NCBI GenBank assembly: GCA_016215105.1
Contig: JACRLJ010000081.1
Location: forward strand, 18,279 to 82,278
Reading direction: 5' to 3'
Length of the DNA stretch: 64,000 nucleotides
Source: Candidatus Hydrogenedentota bacterium
Lineage (GTDB): Bacteria > Hydrogenedentota > Hydrogenedentia > Hydrogenedentales > SLHB01
A model generated the notes under the pieces. That model saw only the letters and a list, made by a program, of their open reading frames with translations. It had not been told where the DNA came from and ran no database searches. Made by a program: the position numbers and the translations under genes. How positions within the stretch are numbered: position 1 is the stretch's first letter; the number at the start of each line of letters is the position of its first letter. Below are positions 9,901 to 19,100 of the stretch, piece by piece.

Positions 9901-10277
9901 GGGATGTTTGGCTCAAGCGAAAAAGGAGCAGCCTTGAGTCCGGAGAGAAATGTCTGTTCATCGCGGGCGTCGTAATCCCCGCCAGTCCAGCGGGTTCCCG
10001 AACTCGCGATCGCCACGCGGCCGTCCGATCTCAATAGCAACGGTCCAAGCGTGGTCGGCCCGGGAAGTGTAGCGCCCCCCGGCAGCGGTTCGCCGCGCGT
10101 CATTTCGACGCTATGCATGTAAACGCGTACCGCCTCTCGCGCCGCGGTGAGAGTCTCGGTGCGCACCAAGAGCCTCTGAGCGCTCGCGTCTAGGCATGCC
10201 GTGACTAATACCGAGGCCACCGCCAACACTATCCGGCGGCGGGTTCGTGCGTCGCGCCTCTTTCCGAGTGGTTCCAT
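6909..10277 (-). CDS. Large secreted TSP3 / IPT-TIG protein with cohesin-like C-terminus
   Basis: A 1122-residue exported protein. A basic n-region and hydrophobic core ending in Ala-Ser-Ala-Gln form the signal peptide (about 1-34). Residues 40-440 look like a beta-propeller. A thrombospondin-3-type calcium block (DxDxDGxxD) spans about 446-485, and a longer one with five or more such loops about 810-886. Between them, about 590-760, is a ThuA/GATase-like alpha/beta segment ending in hydrophobic GGALLFLGGY. An IPT/TIG domain covers about 893-980. Residues 1000-1110 resemble a cohesin-type beta-sandwich (see findings). It is probably a cell-surface or extracellular protein. No enzymatic residues are evident. 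The start has a weak ribosome-binding site; the signal peptide supports it. Confidence 0.8.
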   Translation of the reverse strand: MEPLGKRRDARTRRRIVLAVASVLVTACLDASAQRLLVRTETLTAAREAVRVYMHSVEMTRGEPLPGGATLPGPTTLGPLLLRSDGRVAIASSGTRWTGGDYDARDEQTFLSGLKAAPFSLEPNIPMISAPGWRQYAFALTSDQASGSTLVATLGLRLDVYGLWRGRLEILDCGTGAALAWPRSRTAHVLPGPPVSGALIESQRTFAILCRGPYGEGALLHVHDLASGKARVDAAEIDKTDAETGAEAAALAVSKDEAYALVVTAGHGMIRADGDAVSWLRLIETHDYQARGDALEVPGVLDVMKPAVYPAEGGACWLATRSPGTGFAHILKVQFQDEGPNLLEDIPLTEVASTPCIAPSPDGAAVAIGADNRLEIVLKGQSQRVPFAFAGAIGAIAWTGEGLFVGEAGRIHQVDTASCKPTVTVRLQSGHVRDIVVIPSNALPQPDRDADGVADSDELKPGTSADSPDTDGDGVPDGVDAEPLTPSPQLSVPAWITLEGDTAGQELRDVLLAPTHGEHSTWQVYWERQAMPWLVVYPTSGSPGTPFYLGINPARYGNPASALDGKIRVYLTGTDSQTSATGSPATVGIRARPRGAQLRRILWIWGTPEQVGHLRDAGGQEGLDALAELLAEAPMSFSHHEVSSAYVEPFRSHSVAVLPAGAAARGAVTRQAALDEYVAHGGALLFLGGYSPDTAQEALARWLAPAGIHIDTAARVDGSFETAAKSDLGRRIPRIEIRNGCALHVDDPALALAPTVPNADQTAFAAAQYGAGRIAVLASPSPLENAAMKNEANAQFATALFRWLSQAGRGLEDADRDGIPDKLEDRNGNGQVDSGETDRLNPDTDGDGIDDGDEDLNRNGRLDPGESSPLNPDSDGDGVFDGADEQPLPPLGTPAVERVEPPQGPGEGGYSLLIAGRNFPPASRVTIGGRAAASVRRLSATTLIVEAPPATPQNEGNVDVVVAAPEPDVQGTLPGGFRYVARSTAELGLKAIASSTTDSGKVGIALNVPAGVTVGRISADLAVTPPGSVQWRAPSAGPASELAGRSVSSRPNPEGITVDISPGDTAAGGGLIAVIPWTRSDARDAEGAIRVRIRKAAVTTSNGESLTTNLDGAEIELGTTGP

Positions 10278-10603
10278 AGGATACTCGCGTTATAGCCCAA
10301 ACCGGCGCCGGAAACAATCGGGCCCGCCTGATTCTACCCCCTCGTACGTCCGTATCACTCTCAGCCGTGCTAGGGCGCTTGCGGGACGTTAGAGTTACTG
10401 GATTCGTATATGAATTTGGTCTAGAGTGGTGACTGGAGGTAACGCTGCCTGTGAGCGAACTCCGGACAGCTCATCTTCGGGAAATGCACTGAGATTTGAT
10501 GCGATCTCCATGACGCGCGGGTGACGACTGTGACATACGTCGAGGAATGTGCTTTACATCAGGGGCGCGCTGTACGCGGCATTCCCCGTATGCGGGCCAC
10601 GAC
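10278..10603. other. Intergenic region between divergent genes
   Basis: 326 bp between the divergently transcribed secreted-protein and oxidoreductase genes. The frame of the downstream gene is open back to an ATG at 10547, but the only GAGG there directly abuts that codon. No convincing promoter pair or operator is visible by eye. Confidence 0.5.
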
Positions 10604-11806
10604 ATGAAACGGCTACGGATTGCACTCAGCGGTGTCGGCGGATTTGGACGGGTTCATGCGGAGTCCGCGCAAATCTTGGCTAAGGAGGGTCTGGTCGATC
10701 TAGTCGCATTTGCCGAACCGGTTGAAGGCGCGCCCGCCGCCGCCGAATTGTGCGCGGCCGGCGCCCGGCGCTATCACGACTTCTACGAAATGCTCGCGGC
10801 GGAATCCGAACTCGACCTCGTTTGTGTCGCCACCCCAATTCATCACCATGTCCCCATGGCGCGCGCCGCGTTGGAACGAGGCCTGCACGTCTTCGTCGAA
10901 AAACCGCCGGCGGTTCGTATCCAGGATTTGCGTGAACTCATTGCGCTCCAGCAAAGGTCCGGCTGCTTCTGCGCTGTCGGATTCCACGATGTCGCTCGTC
11001 CGCCGGTCATCACGTTGAAACACCGTCTGTGCGAAGGAGCGATCGGGGCGATTCACGCCATCCACGCCGAAGCGCGTTGGTCCAGGCCCGCGAGTTACTA
11101 CGCCCGCAGCGATTGGGCCGGCCGGACACGGATGAACAACGATTTCATCCTCGATGGCCCGATGAACAACAGTTGCGCTCACGTCATCAATCTGGCGGCC
11201 TATCTCGCTGGCCCCGAACCTTACGAATTCGCCAAGCCGCTGTGGGTGCAAGGCGAACTCTACCGCGCGAACGATATCGAAGGCGAAGACACCAACTGCC
11301 TCCGCGCGTTGACCGATACCGGCGTCGAGATTTGTGTCCACATCACGCAATGCGCCGCCGAGAACCATCCCCGCACGTGGACCATCATTGGCGACACCGG
11401 CGTCGCCCGTCTCCATGATCACGATGGAGTAATCCTCCCTTTGGAGCGCATCGAGATGGACGAGCGCGAGCGCCCTACGCTGACCCTGATGCGCCGCCTC
11501 ATCGAAGTGATACTCGGCAGCGACGAACCGCTTCTGATGCCCCTGGCCGAATCCGAAGGATTTCTCTTGATCTCCAACGGCGCGTACGAGTCTTCGCGGA
11601 AGATCCATCGAATTCCCCCGCAATTCATTCAGGTCATCCCGCACAACGGCTCCAGCACGACCACAATCCTCGATATAGATCATCACCTGCTCGAAGCCGC
11701 CGCCACCGGACGCCTCCTCTCGGAATACGAAGTCCCCTGGGCCGTCCCAACCCTCCCTTACGACGTCAGCCGCTATACGGAGTTTCCCACCCACTGGAAC
11801 GGTTAG
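10604..11806 (+). CDS. Gfo/Idh/MocA family NAD(P)-dependent oxidoreductase
   Basis: A 400-residue predicted sugar or cyclitol dehydrogenase. The N-terminal Rossmann fold shows the glycine-rich loop SGVGGFGRVHAES, and the conserved EKPPA motif that closes the active site follows VATPIHHH about 100 residues in. The C-terminal alpha/beta domain carries the family's substrate-binding face. The substrate cannot be read from sequence. I start at the ATG giving MKRLRIALSG because this places the Rossmann strand at the N-terminus; the open frame reaches back to 10547, and neither start has a good ribosome-binding site. It is convergent with the SDR gene. Confidence 0.85.
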   Translation: MKRLRIALSGVGGFGRVHAESAQILAKEGLVDLVAFAEPVEGAPAAAELCAAGARRYHDFYEMLAAESELDLVCVATPIHHHVPMARAALERGLHVFVEKPPAVRIQDLRELIALQQRSGCFCAVGFHDVARPPVITLKHRLCEGAIGAIHAIHAEARWSRPASYYARSDWAGRTRMNNDFILDGPMNNSCAHVINLAAYLAGPEPYEFAKPLWVQGELYRANDIEGEDTNCLRALTDTGVEICVHITQCAAENHPRTWTIIGDTGVARLHDHDGVILPLERIEMDERERPTLTLMRRLIEVILGSDEPLLMPLAESEGFLLISNGAYESSRKIHRIPPQFIQVIPHNGSSTTTILDIDHHLLEAAATGRLLSEYEVPWAVPTLPYDVSRYTEFPTHWNG

Positions 11807-11844
11807 CCGCGGATTCACGCGACAAGAGACTCCTGAGGTATCTG

Positions 11845-12549
11845 CTACGGATTCGTCCCCCACACGTCCATATCGCGAAACAGCGTTCGCCCGGGCAAAC
11901 GCGCCAGATGCACAATCATCGCCGCCAAATCCGCCGCGTGCAGATGCTCCCCTTCGCCGAACTCCCGGCCGAGATCCGGCGACGTGTTTACGCTGCTCGG
12001 ATTGAGAACCATCACCCGGATGTTGTGCTTTCGCACTTCGTACAACAGCGCTTGTGAGAAACCCTGAAGACCGAACTTGCTCGCCGCGTACGCTGCTGCT
12101 CCCGCGTCGCCTTTCTTGCCGCTCATCGAACTGATCATGAAGATGTCGCCGCGGTTCCGCTGCATCATGCCCGGCAGAAACGCTTGCGTCGTCAGAAACA
12201 CCCCCGTCAAATTCGTTTCGATTACCTCGTTCCATTCCGCCAGAGGCATGTCCGCTACACGGCCACCCAACATCCGCCCCGCATTGTTCACTAGAATGTC
12301 CGGCGCGCCCCAGTCCGCCTGAACCCGCTCCGCCATCGTCCGAACCGCCGCCGGGTCACGCTGGTCGCATACGTACCCGTGACACGCCGCCCCCAATTCC
12401 TTCTCCACCGCATTCAACGTCTCCTTGTGCCGGCCCGTAATTGCCACTGTAGCCCCCGCCTTACACAGGGCTTCCGCGATATGTCTTCCTATCCCGCGGC
12501 TACCCCCGGTCACCACGGCGACTGTCCCGTTCAAGTCTTCCTCGCGCAT
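11845..12549 (-). CDS. Short-chain dehydrogenase/reductase (SDR)
   Basis: A 234-residue classical SDR. The cofactor motif TGGSRGIG lies near the N-terminus, NNAG in the middle, and the catalytic YAASK with Tyr154 and Lys158, preceded by the ISSMSG serine. This predicts an NAD(P)H-dependent oxidoreductase of 3-oxoacyl-ACP reductase or sugar/alcohol dehydrogenase type; the substrate is unknown. The arginine after TGG-S and GRH in the second strand suggest NADPH preference. AAGGAGG nine bases before the ATG is a strong ribosome-binding site. It is convergent with the Gfo/Idh/MocA gene. Confidence 0.9.
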   Translation of the reverse strand: MREEDLNGTVAVVTGGSRGIGRHIAEALCKAGATVAITGRHKETLNAVEKELGAACHGYVCDQRDPAAVRTMAERVQADWGAPDILVNNAGRMLGGRVADMPLAEWNEVIETNLTGVFLTTQAFLPGMMQRNRGDIFMISSMSGKKGDAGAAAYAASKFGLQGFSQALLYEVRKHNIRVMVLNPSSVNTSPDLGREFGEGEHLHAADLAAMIVHLARLPGRTLFRDMDVWGTNP

Positions 12550-13121
12550 ACACCGCTCCTCCTTGTATTCGCACTCTGCCGTCCAAGGCGGCGCCAGACG
12601 CTACCGAGCTAACATATCAATGATACACCTAAAGGAAGCGATTCGTTGCGTCATGAAAGATTTCGGTGGTCCCCTCCCTTCAATTCCTTGTGACGTGGAT
12701 TCCCTGTTGTCTTCCTATGCGCTCCAGGTCTTGCGCCGACGCCAAGTCCTCGGGGTCGGTATGGCTACCGGGTAGTCCGGCTTTTCCAACGCCGGATGGG
12801 ACGCGTGCCGCGTACTTCTTGGAGCATGAGGATTGAAGGGAGGCAGTAGTTTGGGAGGTCCCGGTTTTGGGAAGAACGGACTTTGATACGTCTATTCTTG
12901 CGTAAAGCCTTAGTCCATTCCATTTGGCAATCTCTGAGCGATGCGGCGGATGAAGAAGGTCGGGATACCCAATTCACTTCAGCTTCTGATTAGGGTATTG
13001 TGGACGTGTAGGTAGACAAGCGCGCGCTGTTGCCGCGGGGGGTGACCGCCCTGACATACTGGGGGCCGTCTTTCCGCCATTACTCTCGAACGAAGTGACC
13101 GAGTTCACAGGAGGATTCGAT
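12550..13121. other. Gene-free interval between SDR and beta-helix protein
   Basis: About 570 bp. Open frames here (for example 12620-12775 on plus and 12765-12977 on minus) have no ribosome-binding site and no recognisable sequence. I see no tRNA, repeat or clear promoter. It presumably holds the divergent promoters of the two flanking genes. Confidence 0.45.
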
Positions 13122-14348
13122 ATGGTGTTCGTTGCGCGTAAAAGGGTGGTGTTGGCCACGTGTGTTGTCGCGGCCACGGCAATGACTGCTGCGTTTGCCC
13201 AAACGCCGATCCCAATTGAAGGCGGTCGTACGGGTGTGACGTTCTATGTCTCGAAAAATGGCGACAACTCAGATGGCTCCTCGTGGAGCAAGGCCTTCAC
13301 GACGATCCAACAGGCCTTACTGGCGGTTCCCGATGACAAGGGCGGTCACCGGATCGTCATTCAGCCTGATCGCTATGTGGAGGCCAACTTGTATCCGGCC
13401 TACAAGGGCGCGCGCGGGGCCTACAACGTGGTGACGGGGGACTATGACGGATCGTTGGGTTCCGGGGCGAAGGGGTGGGTGATCGTTGATTCGAGTTGTC
13501 CGGACCAGCACGTCCGCGCCAATCCGAGTGGAGATGAAGACATTCCCGGATTTGTAGTGACGGCAGGCGGGCCGCCCGAGCCGGGCTTGAAGAGCATTGA
13601 CTGGTGGAGCGCGTTCCGCTCGGATCGGAAGTTTTCGGCTATCGGGTGGGACCGTTGGGTCTGGCGGCACGCGTACGTCACGGGGTCCGAAGGCGGCATT
13701 CTCTTCGACCTGACTTGCGAAGAGGGCAAGGAGTTCACCGTCGTGGTGGAAGACTGTGTGGGGATAGGCCGCTTCGCGGGCGCGATGGCGGCGGCATTCG
13801 TGAGTCGGCCCGACGAGCCGATCGTGTTCCGCGACTCGTATTTCTGCAATATGAATTGGTGGAGCGATGACGGGGCGGCCTATGTCCGCGCACACAATAC
13901 GAGCATGCCCGCAGCGCCGGATGTCACGTTCGAGAACTGCACCCTGGTCAGTCCGGACAACGCGCTGCAGACGGGCAACATTGGCTACGCCGGGTACACG
14001 CGGATCGCCCTCAAGAATTGCCGCATGCTCTCGCTCAACTTCTCGCCGCCCCACGGCCCAGGGACAGGCATCATCAATAGCCGCGTCAAGGGCGAGTACC
14101 TCCACGTTGATTTCGAGGACTGCGTCATGATGGGGCTGATGGTGTTTGGCACGGGCTTGGAACGAGGCTACGATGGCAAAATCGCGTATACCGTGAAAGG
14201 AAAAGTGAAAGCCTACCTACAATTCCGCGAAAAAGTTCCGGAAGGATTCGAAGCGATATCTCTGTTTCCGGTGGAACTCTACGCGGCAATCCGCGTGCCG
14301 CAGCCGGGCGAGTTGAAGGCGGCGCTCTCCGCGCCGCCGCCGACATAA
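13122..14348 (+). CDS. Secreted right-handed beta-helix protein
   Basis: A 408-residue exported protein. The signal peptide (residues 1-27) ends in Ala-Phe-Ala-Gln. The mature start FYVSKNGDNSDGSSWSKAF followed by TTIQQAL is the hallmark opening of pectate-lyase-like parallel beta-helix proteins. Later segments alternate short strands with Cys, Asn and Glu ends (VVEDCVG, FENCTL, LKNCRML, FEDCVMM), as in helix rungs. It could bind or cleave polysaccharide, but no catalytic set is clear. The open frame begins earlier at 13095; the ATG at 13122 has AGGAGG seven bases upstream and begins the signal peptide. Confidence 0.8.
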   Translation: MVFVARKRVVLATCVVAATAMTAAFAQTPIPIEGGRTGVTFYVSKNGDNSDGSSWSKAFTTIQQALLAVPDDKGGHRIVIQPDRYVEANLYPAYKGARGAYNVVTGDYDGSLGSGAKGWVIVDSSCPDQHVRANPSGDEDIPGFVVTAGGPPEPGLKSIDWWSAFRSDRKFSAIGWDRWVWRHAYVTGSEGGILFDLTCEEGKEFTVVVEDCVGIGRFAGAMAAAFVSRPDEPIVFRDSYFCNMNWWSDDGAAYVRAHNTSMPAAPDVTFENCTLVSPDNALQTGNIGYAGYTRIALKNCRMLSLNFSPPHGPGTGIINSRVKGEYLHVDFEDCVMMGLMVFGTGLERGYDGKIAYTVKGKVKAYLQFREKVPEGFEAISLFPVELYAAIRVPQPGELKAALSAPPPT

Positions 14349-14438
14349 ACCGGCAATACCCGAACACACGCTGTTCCGCCCGCTCCCCGAGCGTCTCATG
14401 GACGCCCGGGGAGGCGGTGTCCTGATATCGCCGGAAGT

Positions 14439-14960
14439 CTACTTGCGCGACCAAGCGCGGATCTCCGCGACTTCCTTCGGTTCGATTCCGAGCGAGACCA
14501 GGAACTCTTCGTGCGACGCGCCCGACATCTTCTCGAACTCTTTGTGCCAACGGCGCATATCGTCGTCGGTTAGTCCTGTCGCGCGCATCAGCGCGACCCA
14601 TTGATCTTTGTTCAGCATTTCATTTTCCTCTTTCGCGTCGTGCTGGGCCAAGAGCCGCACGAGCACTTGTTGTTGTCGTTTCAGGGAGCCAATATCCTCG
14701 GTCAACTGGACAAGGCGGAGGCGCAAAACTCTTGTGTAGCCCTCCGGTTCGGCGCTCTCCAACATCTGCCGGATTCCCGCCAGGGATATCCCCGCGGAAC
14801 GGTACACCGTGATCTGCCTCAGCCGCGCAACATCCTTGTCTGTGTAGATACGGTACTGCGTGTCACTCCGTTGCGATGGCTTCAACAAGCCGATGGCGTC
14901 GTAGTGAAGCAGCGTGCCGCGGCTCATTCCAAACATGCGCGCCAATTGTCCAATGGTCAC
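14439..14960 (-). CDS. MerR family transcriptional regulator
   Basis: A 173-residue regulator. The N-terminal winged helix-turn-helix opens with MTIGQLARMFGMSRGTL and continues with YDAIGLLKPS and YRIYTDKDVARL, all canonical MerR signatures. A coiled coil follows at about 75-110. The C-terminal 55 residues (a small helical tail, LTDDDMRRWHKEFEKMS) resemble the effector-binding region of TipAL-like regulators without the full domain. There are no paired cysteines, so it is not a metal sensor of the classic type. No regulated gene is divergently adjacent; the nearest plus-strand promoter, at 15322, has a normal 17-bp spacer. Confidence 0.9.
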   Translation of the reverse strand: MTIGQLARMFGMSRGTLLHYDAIGLLKPSQRSDTQYRIYTDKDVARLRQITVYRSAGISLAGIRQMLESAEPEGYTRVLRLRLVQLTEDIGSLKRQQQVLVRLLAQHDAKEENEMLNKDQWVALMRATGLTDDDMRRWHKEFEKMSGASHEEFLVSLGIEPKEVAEIRAWSRK

Positions 14961-15301
14961 TCCGATTCTCCCATGGTTCGGTTACCCGGCCGGGTTCACC
15001 TCTTGCGTCCGCGCCAAACCGCGTTGCTCGGGCGTCCCCGGCGCCGCGATCCGTGGCGCGGACTGTGTGGCCAAGGGAATGCGTGCGCACCGCAACCCCG
15101 GCCACCAGCGCTGTATTCAAAGCCTAGACTATGTAGTAGTGATCAGGTCAAGAGGATTTCTCGTGCTGATATCCGGACGCCGTGCGGAAACGGCGCCTCT
15201 AACGCTCCAAAGCGGTATATCAGTCGCGGATTTCCGAGACAGATCCGCGCGGCCCAGCGTTTGCGGCATTCCCGTTCGGCGCGATGCGGCTCGATTCGAC
15301 A

Positions 15302-15350
15302 CACAATTGTGCGAAAACCTCTTGACAGTTTTGGCATTTCGATCTATGAT
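15302..15350 (+). promoter_or_regulatory. Consensus-like sigma-70 promoter with upstream palindrome
   Basis: TTGACA at 15322-15327 and TATGAT at 15345-15350 are separated by 17 bp. CACAATTGTG (15302-15311), a perfect palindrome, lies just upstream of the -35 and may bind a regulator. The promoter points at the secreted-protein pair starting at 15435. The preceding part of the gap (14961-15301) shows nothing else I recognise. Confidence 0.75.
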
Positions 15351-15434
15351 TCCTGATGTGGCAGTTCGGTGATTTAGGCACGCTCTCCCTTTCCGAGCGC
15401 AGAGCGACGCTTCCGCGTCAATTCGAGGTAGTCA

Positions 15435-16022
15435 ATGGTCCTCGGTCTCACAGTATCCTTGACACTTGGCCTAATGGACATTACCGCAGCGGATAAGCCA
15501 ACCGCGCCAATCACTGTCCAGCTTAGTTTTGAGGACAAGGCGCTCGACTCGAAGACCCCCGCCACTCTCCGCCTCGATCTCACCCCCCTCAAAGCCATCA
15601 CGCACGCGAAAATCAGACTCGAGGCCATCGGTGTGCCTCGTCTGAGTCCAAGTCGTGTAAGTTGTGTAGAAAAGGATCTCGGGGCTCTGGCGGCAGGCGC
15701 CAAGCAAACCGTGCGCGAAAAAGTAACTCTCTCTGCCCCCGGCAAGACCGAGATTAAGGCCTGGGTGCAGTCCGTCGGCGCCGCTGGGGAGGTCCTTTTT
15801 GGTCAGTCCACTTCCCTTTTCGTCATCGTTCGAGATGGACAGGTGCTTGCGGGCCGTGGAAGCTTCGAAGGGGTCGAAGCAGCGGAGTTCAAGCGTCAGC
15901 GAGACGCCCACGAAATTAGCGAGTCGGAGTATCAGCGGAAGACGGACGCGTTAGTTGGCGGGAAGGCCCAAGAAAGCATTACGGTCACGCCGGGACGCGG
16001 CCCCGGCTCACGGCATCGATAG
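15435..16022 (+). CDS. Exported protein, stand-alone copy of the N-terminal module of the next gene
   Basis: A 195-residue protein with a short hydrophobic leader (about 1-19). The rest aligns by eye with residues about 40-205 of the following 1294-residue protein. Both have a K-P-T-x-P-I opening, an extended beta-rich segment with SVTP/DLTP, then GKTEIKAW versus GKSELRGW, GEVLFGQS versus GGILFGRS, a VLAGRGSFE versus VLVGNTSFE block, and a shared helical tail ending in a Gly-Gly-Lys motif. I do not recognise the family; the fold looks like a beta-sandwich plus a helical hairpin. GAGG six bases before the ATG and a consensus promoter upstream support expression. It lies 120 bp before the larger gene, probably in one operon. 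Confidence 0.7.
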   Translation: MVLGLTVSLTLGLMDITAADKPTAPITVQLSFEDKALDSKTPATLRLDLTPLKAITHAKIRLEAIGVPRLSPSRVSCVEKDLGALAAGAKQTVREKVTLSAPGKTEIKAWVQSVGAAGEVLFGQSTSLFVIVRDGQVLAGRGSFEGVEAAEFKRQRDAHEISESEYQRKTDALVGGKAQESITVTPGRGPGSRHR

Positions 16023-16142
16023 TATCGAACGCTATTGCGGCTCGCGGCGAGCCGAGACGGCGCGGACTAACAGGACTATGGTCATATTGGTCTAGGCGCG
16101 GATGAGGTCCTCTTAACATACGAACCTCGGGAAGGATGTGAC

Positions 16143-19100
16143 ATGATGACTCATTTCTTTGGGTTCCGGAGTGCGCATCGCAGTATGGGGCTGAGCTTGG
16201 CAGGGCGGGCGACTTGTGCGTTGGGATTGATTCTGCTTTGGCCGGCCGTGGGCTTTGCACAGAAGCCTACCCCTCCCATCGATGTATCCATCGCGGCCGG
16301 TGACACTGGCCGGGTACTCGGGGAGACAATGACGGTGAGCCTGTCCGTCACCCCCCGGAAGGACATCGCGCGCGCGCGCATACACTTTGAAACCGTCTCG
16401 ACGGCTATCACGCTGCTCAATCCTCAGGACGGTGAACTCACCGGCCTTGTTCAAGGAAAGACCTATACGGCGGCGACCCAGGTCAGACTAACGGGGGAAG
16501 GCAAGAGCGAGCTGCGCGGCTGGGCGTACGCCATTGACACGAATGGAGGTATTCTGTTTGGCCGTTCGCAGGCGCTGGATATCATCGTGTCCAAAACCGA
16601 TGTGTTGGTGGGCAACACCAGTTTTGAAGATCTCCTGATCAAGGACGCGCGGAAGAAACGCGAGGCGAAGTCACTCACGGACACGCAGTACGATGCCCGG
16701 ATCGATAGCATCATCGGCGGGAAAGGTTTGGAGAGCCACGTTCCTGTAGGACCGCCGCCATCCGCTCCGGTCGCCGGTAAGTCTTCCGGGGCAAAGGGTT
16801 TGGTAAACGTGTATGGACAAATTCTGTGGACGGATTCCGCGGGCGCTACCCATCCGGCCCGGTACGTTGATGTGGAGATCCGTGATGATAACGGGGCAGC
16901 CCCATCGGATCTGTTGACGACGGTATCGACGGACTCGTATGGAAGCTACTACGCCTATTCGCTGGACAACACCGATTCCGAGGGACCGGGGGGACGGGAC
17001 ATCCTCATTCGCGCATTCACCAACAACACCCGGACGCGCGTGATGAACGTTCTCACCGGTAAGACCTATTTCATGGAATCGTCGGTGACGGCAAACGTGG
17101 CGGACGATTCGTACGTTACCATCAACTTGACGGCTAATAATACGGACACTCCGCAACGGGCTTTTTGCGTGGAAGACGCATTGGTGACCATTACAGATTA
17201 CGCGAATTACCTAGCCAGCGGGTATCTTGCGAAGATCGATGTGGATTTTCCGACTGCGGATGAGACGTCCAATTTTTTCAACGGTATTCTTCATATTTTG
17301 GGCGATGATTGGCCGGACTGGGATGTGATCCATCATGAGTTCGGCCATTACTTCATGACCACCGAAGGAATCGAAAACAATCCTGGGGGCGACCATGCGC
17401 TTGACGAAAATCTCGGCGAACGCGTCGGCAAAGACGATGGCATTCGACTTGCCTGGGGCGAAGGCTTTCCGACGTATTTCGGCGCCAGCGGGCAGGCGGT
17501 GACCTCCGCGATCTATCTAGGCGTTCCCAATGTGGGAGACACCAGCTACACCGATACCATCGACAGCACGAACAACTATAATCTCGAGAGTTTCGCGGGG
17601 GCGCCAAGTGTCGGTGAAGACAACGAGGTCTCCGTGCAACGTATCCTGTGGGATCTGTACGACACTGCGGATGACATGCGAGATACGGTGTCGTTTGGGT
17701 ATAGCGCGGTATTCGACTACGCGCATTCGGCGGGAGCGAAGACCCTCTCGGCGTATTGGAATTCACTCACGGCGGCCAAAGCCCTGAATATGAAAACCAA
17801 GGTGGCGTGCGGGTGCATCTTTGGCGACAACAAGGTCGCGCCGGAACCCACCGCGCCGGACGACAATGCTTCGGTTGGTCCGTCGGACACGCCGGTGACA
17901 TTCACTTGGGATGCCAACGGCGGCGGGCCGAGTCACCGGAACAAAAAATCGGACTGGGCGTCCATTTTTGGCACGGACACGGTGGCGCGTTGGGTGGTGG
18001 TGGGGCGCAACGACGATGCCCCGGCGACTGGCGCGTACATTAGCTGTTCGCGGCGCATCGGCAAAGCGGATATCGCGTTCGTGATTGACGACACGGGGAG
18101 CATGACCGAAGAAATCGGAGGTGTTAAGACAGCGCTCACGGACTTGATATCGCTGTTCGCGGCTTTGGACGCCCATGTGACGATACATCTCATGACCTTC
18201 AAGGACAACGTCACATCGCGAATTATGACAAACGATCTGCCGGCGGTGCAGGCGGTGGTGAATACGCTATTTGCGGACGGTGGCGGTGATTGCCCGGAAT
18301 CGTCTGTCGAGGCGCTTCTCGAAGCGGGGACCACATTGAAGGACGGTGGCGTTGCCTTTCTGGCGACGGACGCGGATCCGCACGCCGGGTTGGATATTCC
18401 CGCCGCCATTGCGGCATTGCGCGCCAAGGGAATTCGCGTGAACATCCTCCTGTCGGGCAGCTGCAGCGAGTCCTTCAAGTCCGTTACACAGAACGGAACC
18501 GTGCTGGAGCCCAGTGTTAACCCGGGCTGGCCGGCGGCTCTTGGCGGACAGGTCGCGAAGGACTTTCCGACCGGCGCCATCTCGGCGTTTTCCGCTCTGG
18601 CGGCGGACACGGGTGGCATATTCTCCTTCATACCCGGTGTAAACGGCGGAGATCCGAGCGGTCCGACGCAATACCGCAACACCGCCTTGAACGTAATGAA
18701 GGCGTCGGCGCTGCCGTCGATTCCGTCGGTGTTGCCGTCGAACGGTCCCCGAGGAACGGTGCTTGGTCTGACGATTACGGGATCCAACACGAACTTTAGC
18801 GGGACGAGCGTGCTCACCGTTAGTGGCACGGGGATCACGGTCAACTCCGGGGCCGCGACATCGCCCATTTCATACAATGCTGTGATTACGATTGCGCCGG
18901 ACGCCGATCTGGGATTCCGCGACGTAACGGTAACGACGTCACTCGCGAAGTCTACTTCAGAGGTCGCCACCGGAACCGGAGCGTTTGAGGTCCGGGATAC
19001 CTTGGTGGGTCCTGCGATAGTCGGTGTCAGTCCCGGTCAGGCGTCTGTCGGGTCCACGCTAGATGTGGACATTTACGGCGCGAACACGAACTTCGCTTCG

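Noticed and set aside
10700-12235. Open frame of 511 codons on the minus strand
   Set aside because: It is antisense to the Gfo/Idh/MocA gene and runs into the SDR gene. The translation is Arg/Gly/Asp-rich without domains, which is common in GC-rich DNA opposite real genes.
15322-15350. MerR-type promoter driven by the adjacent MerR regulator
   Set aside because: MerR-activated promoters have 19-20 bp spacers; this one has 17 bp, so it should not need MerR-type distortion.
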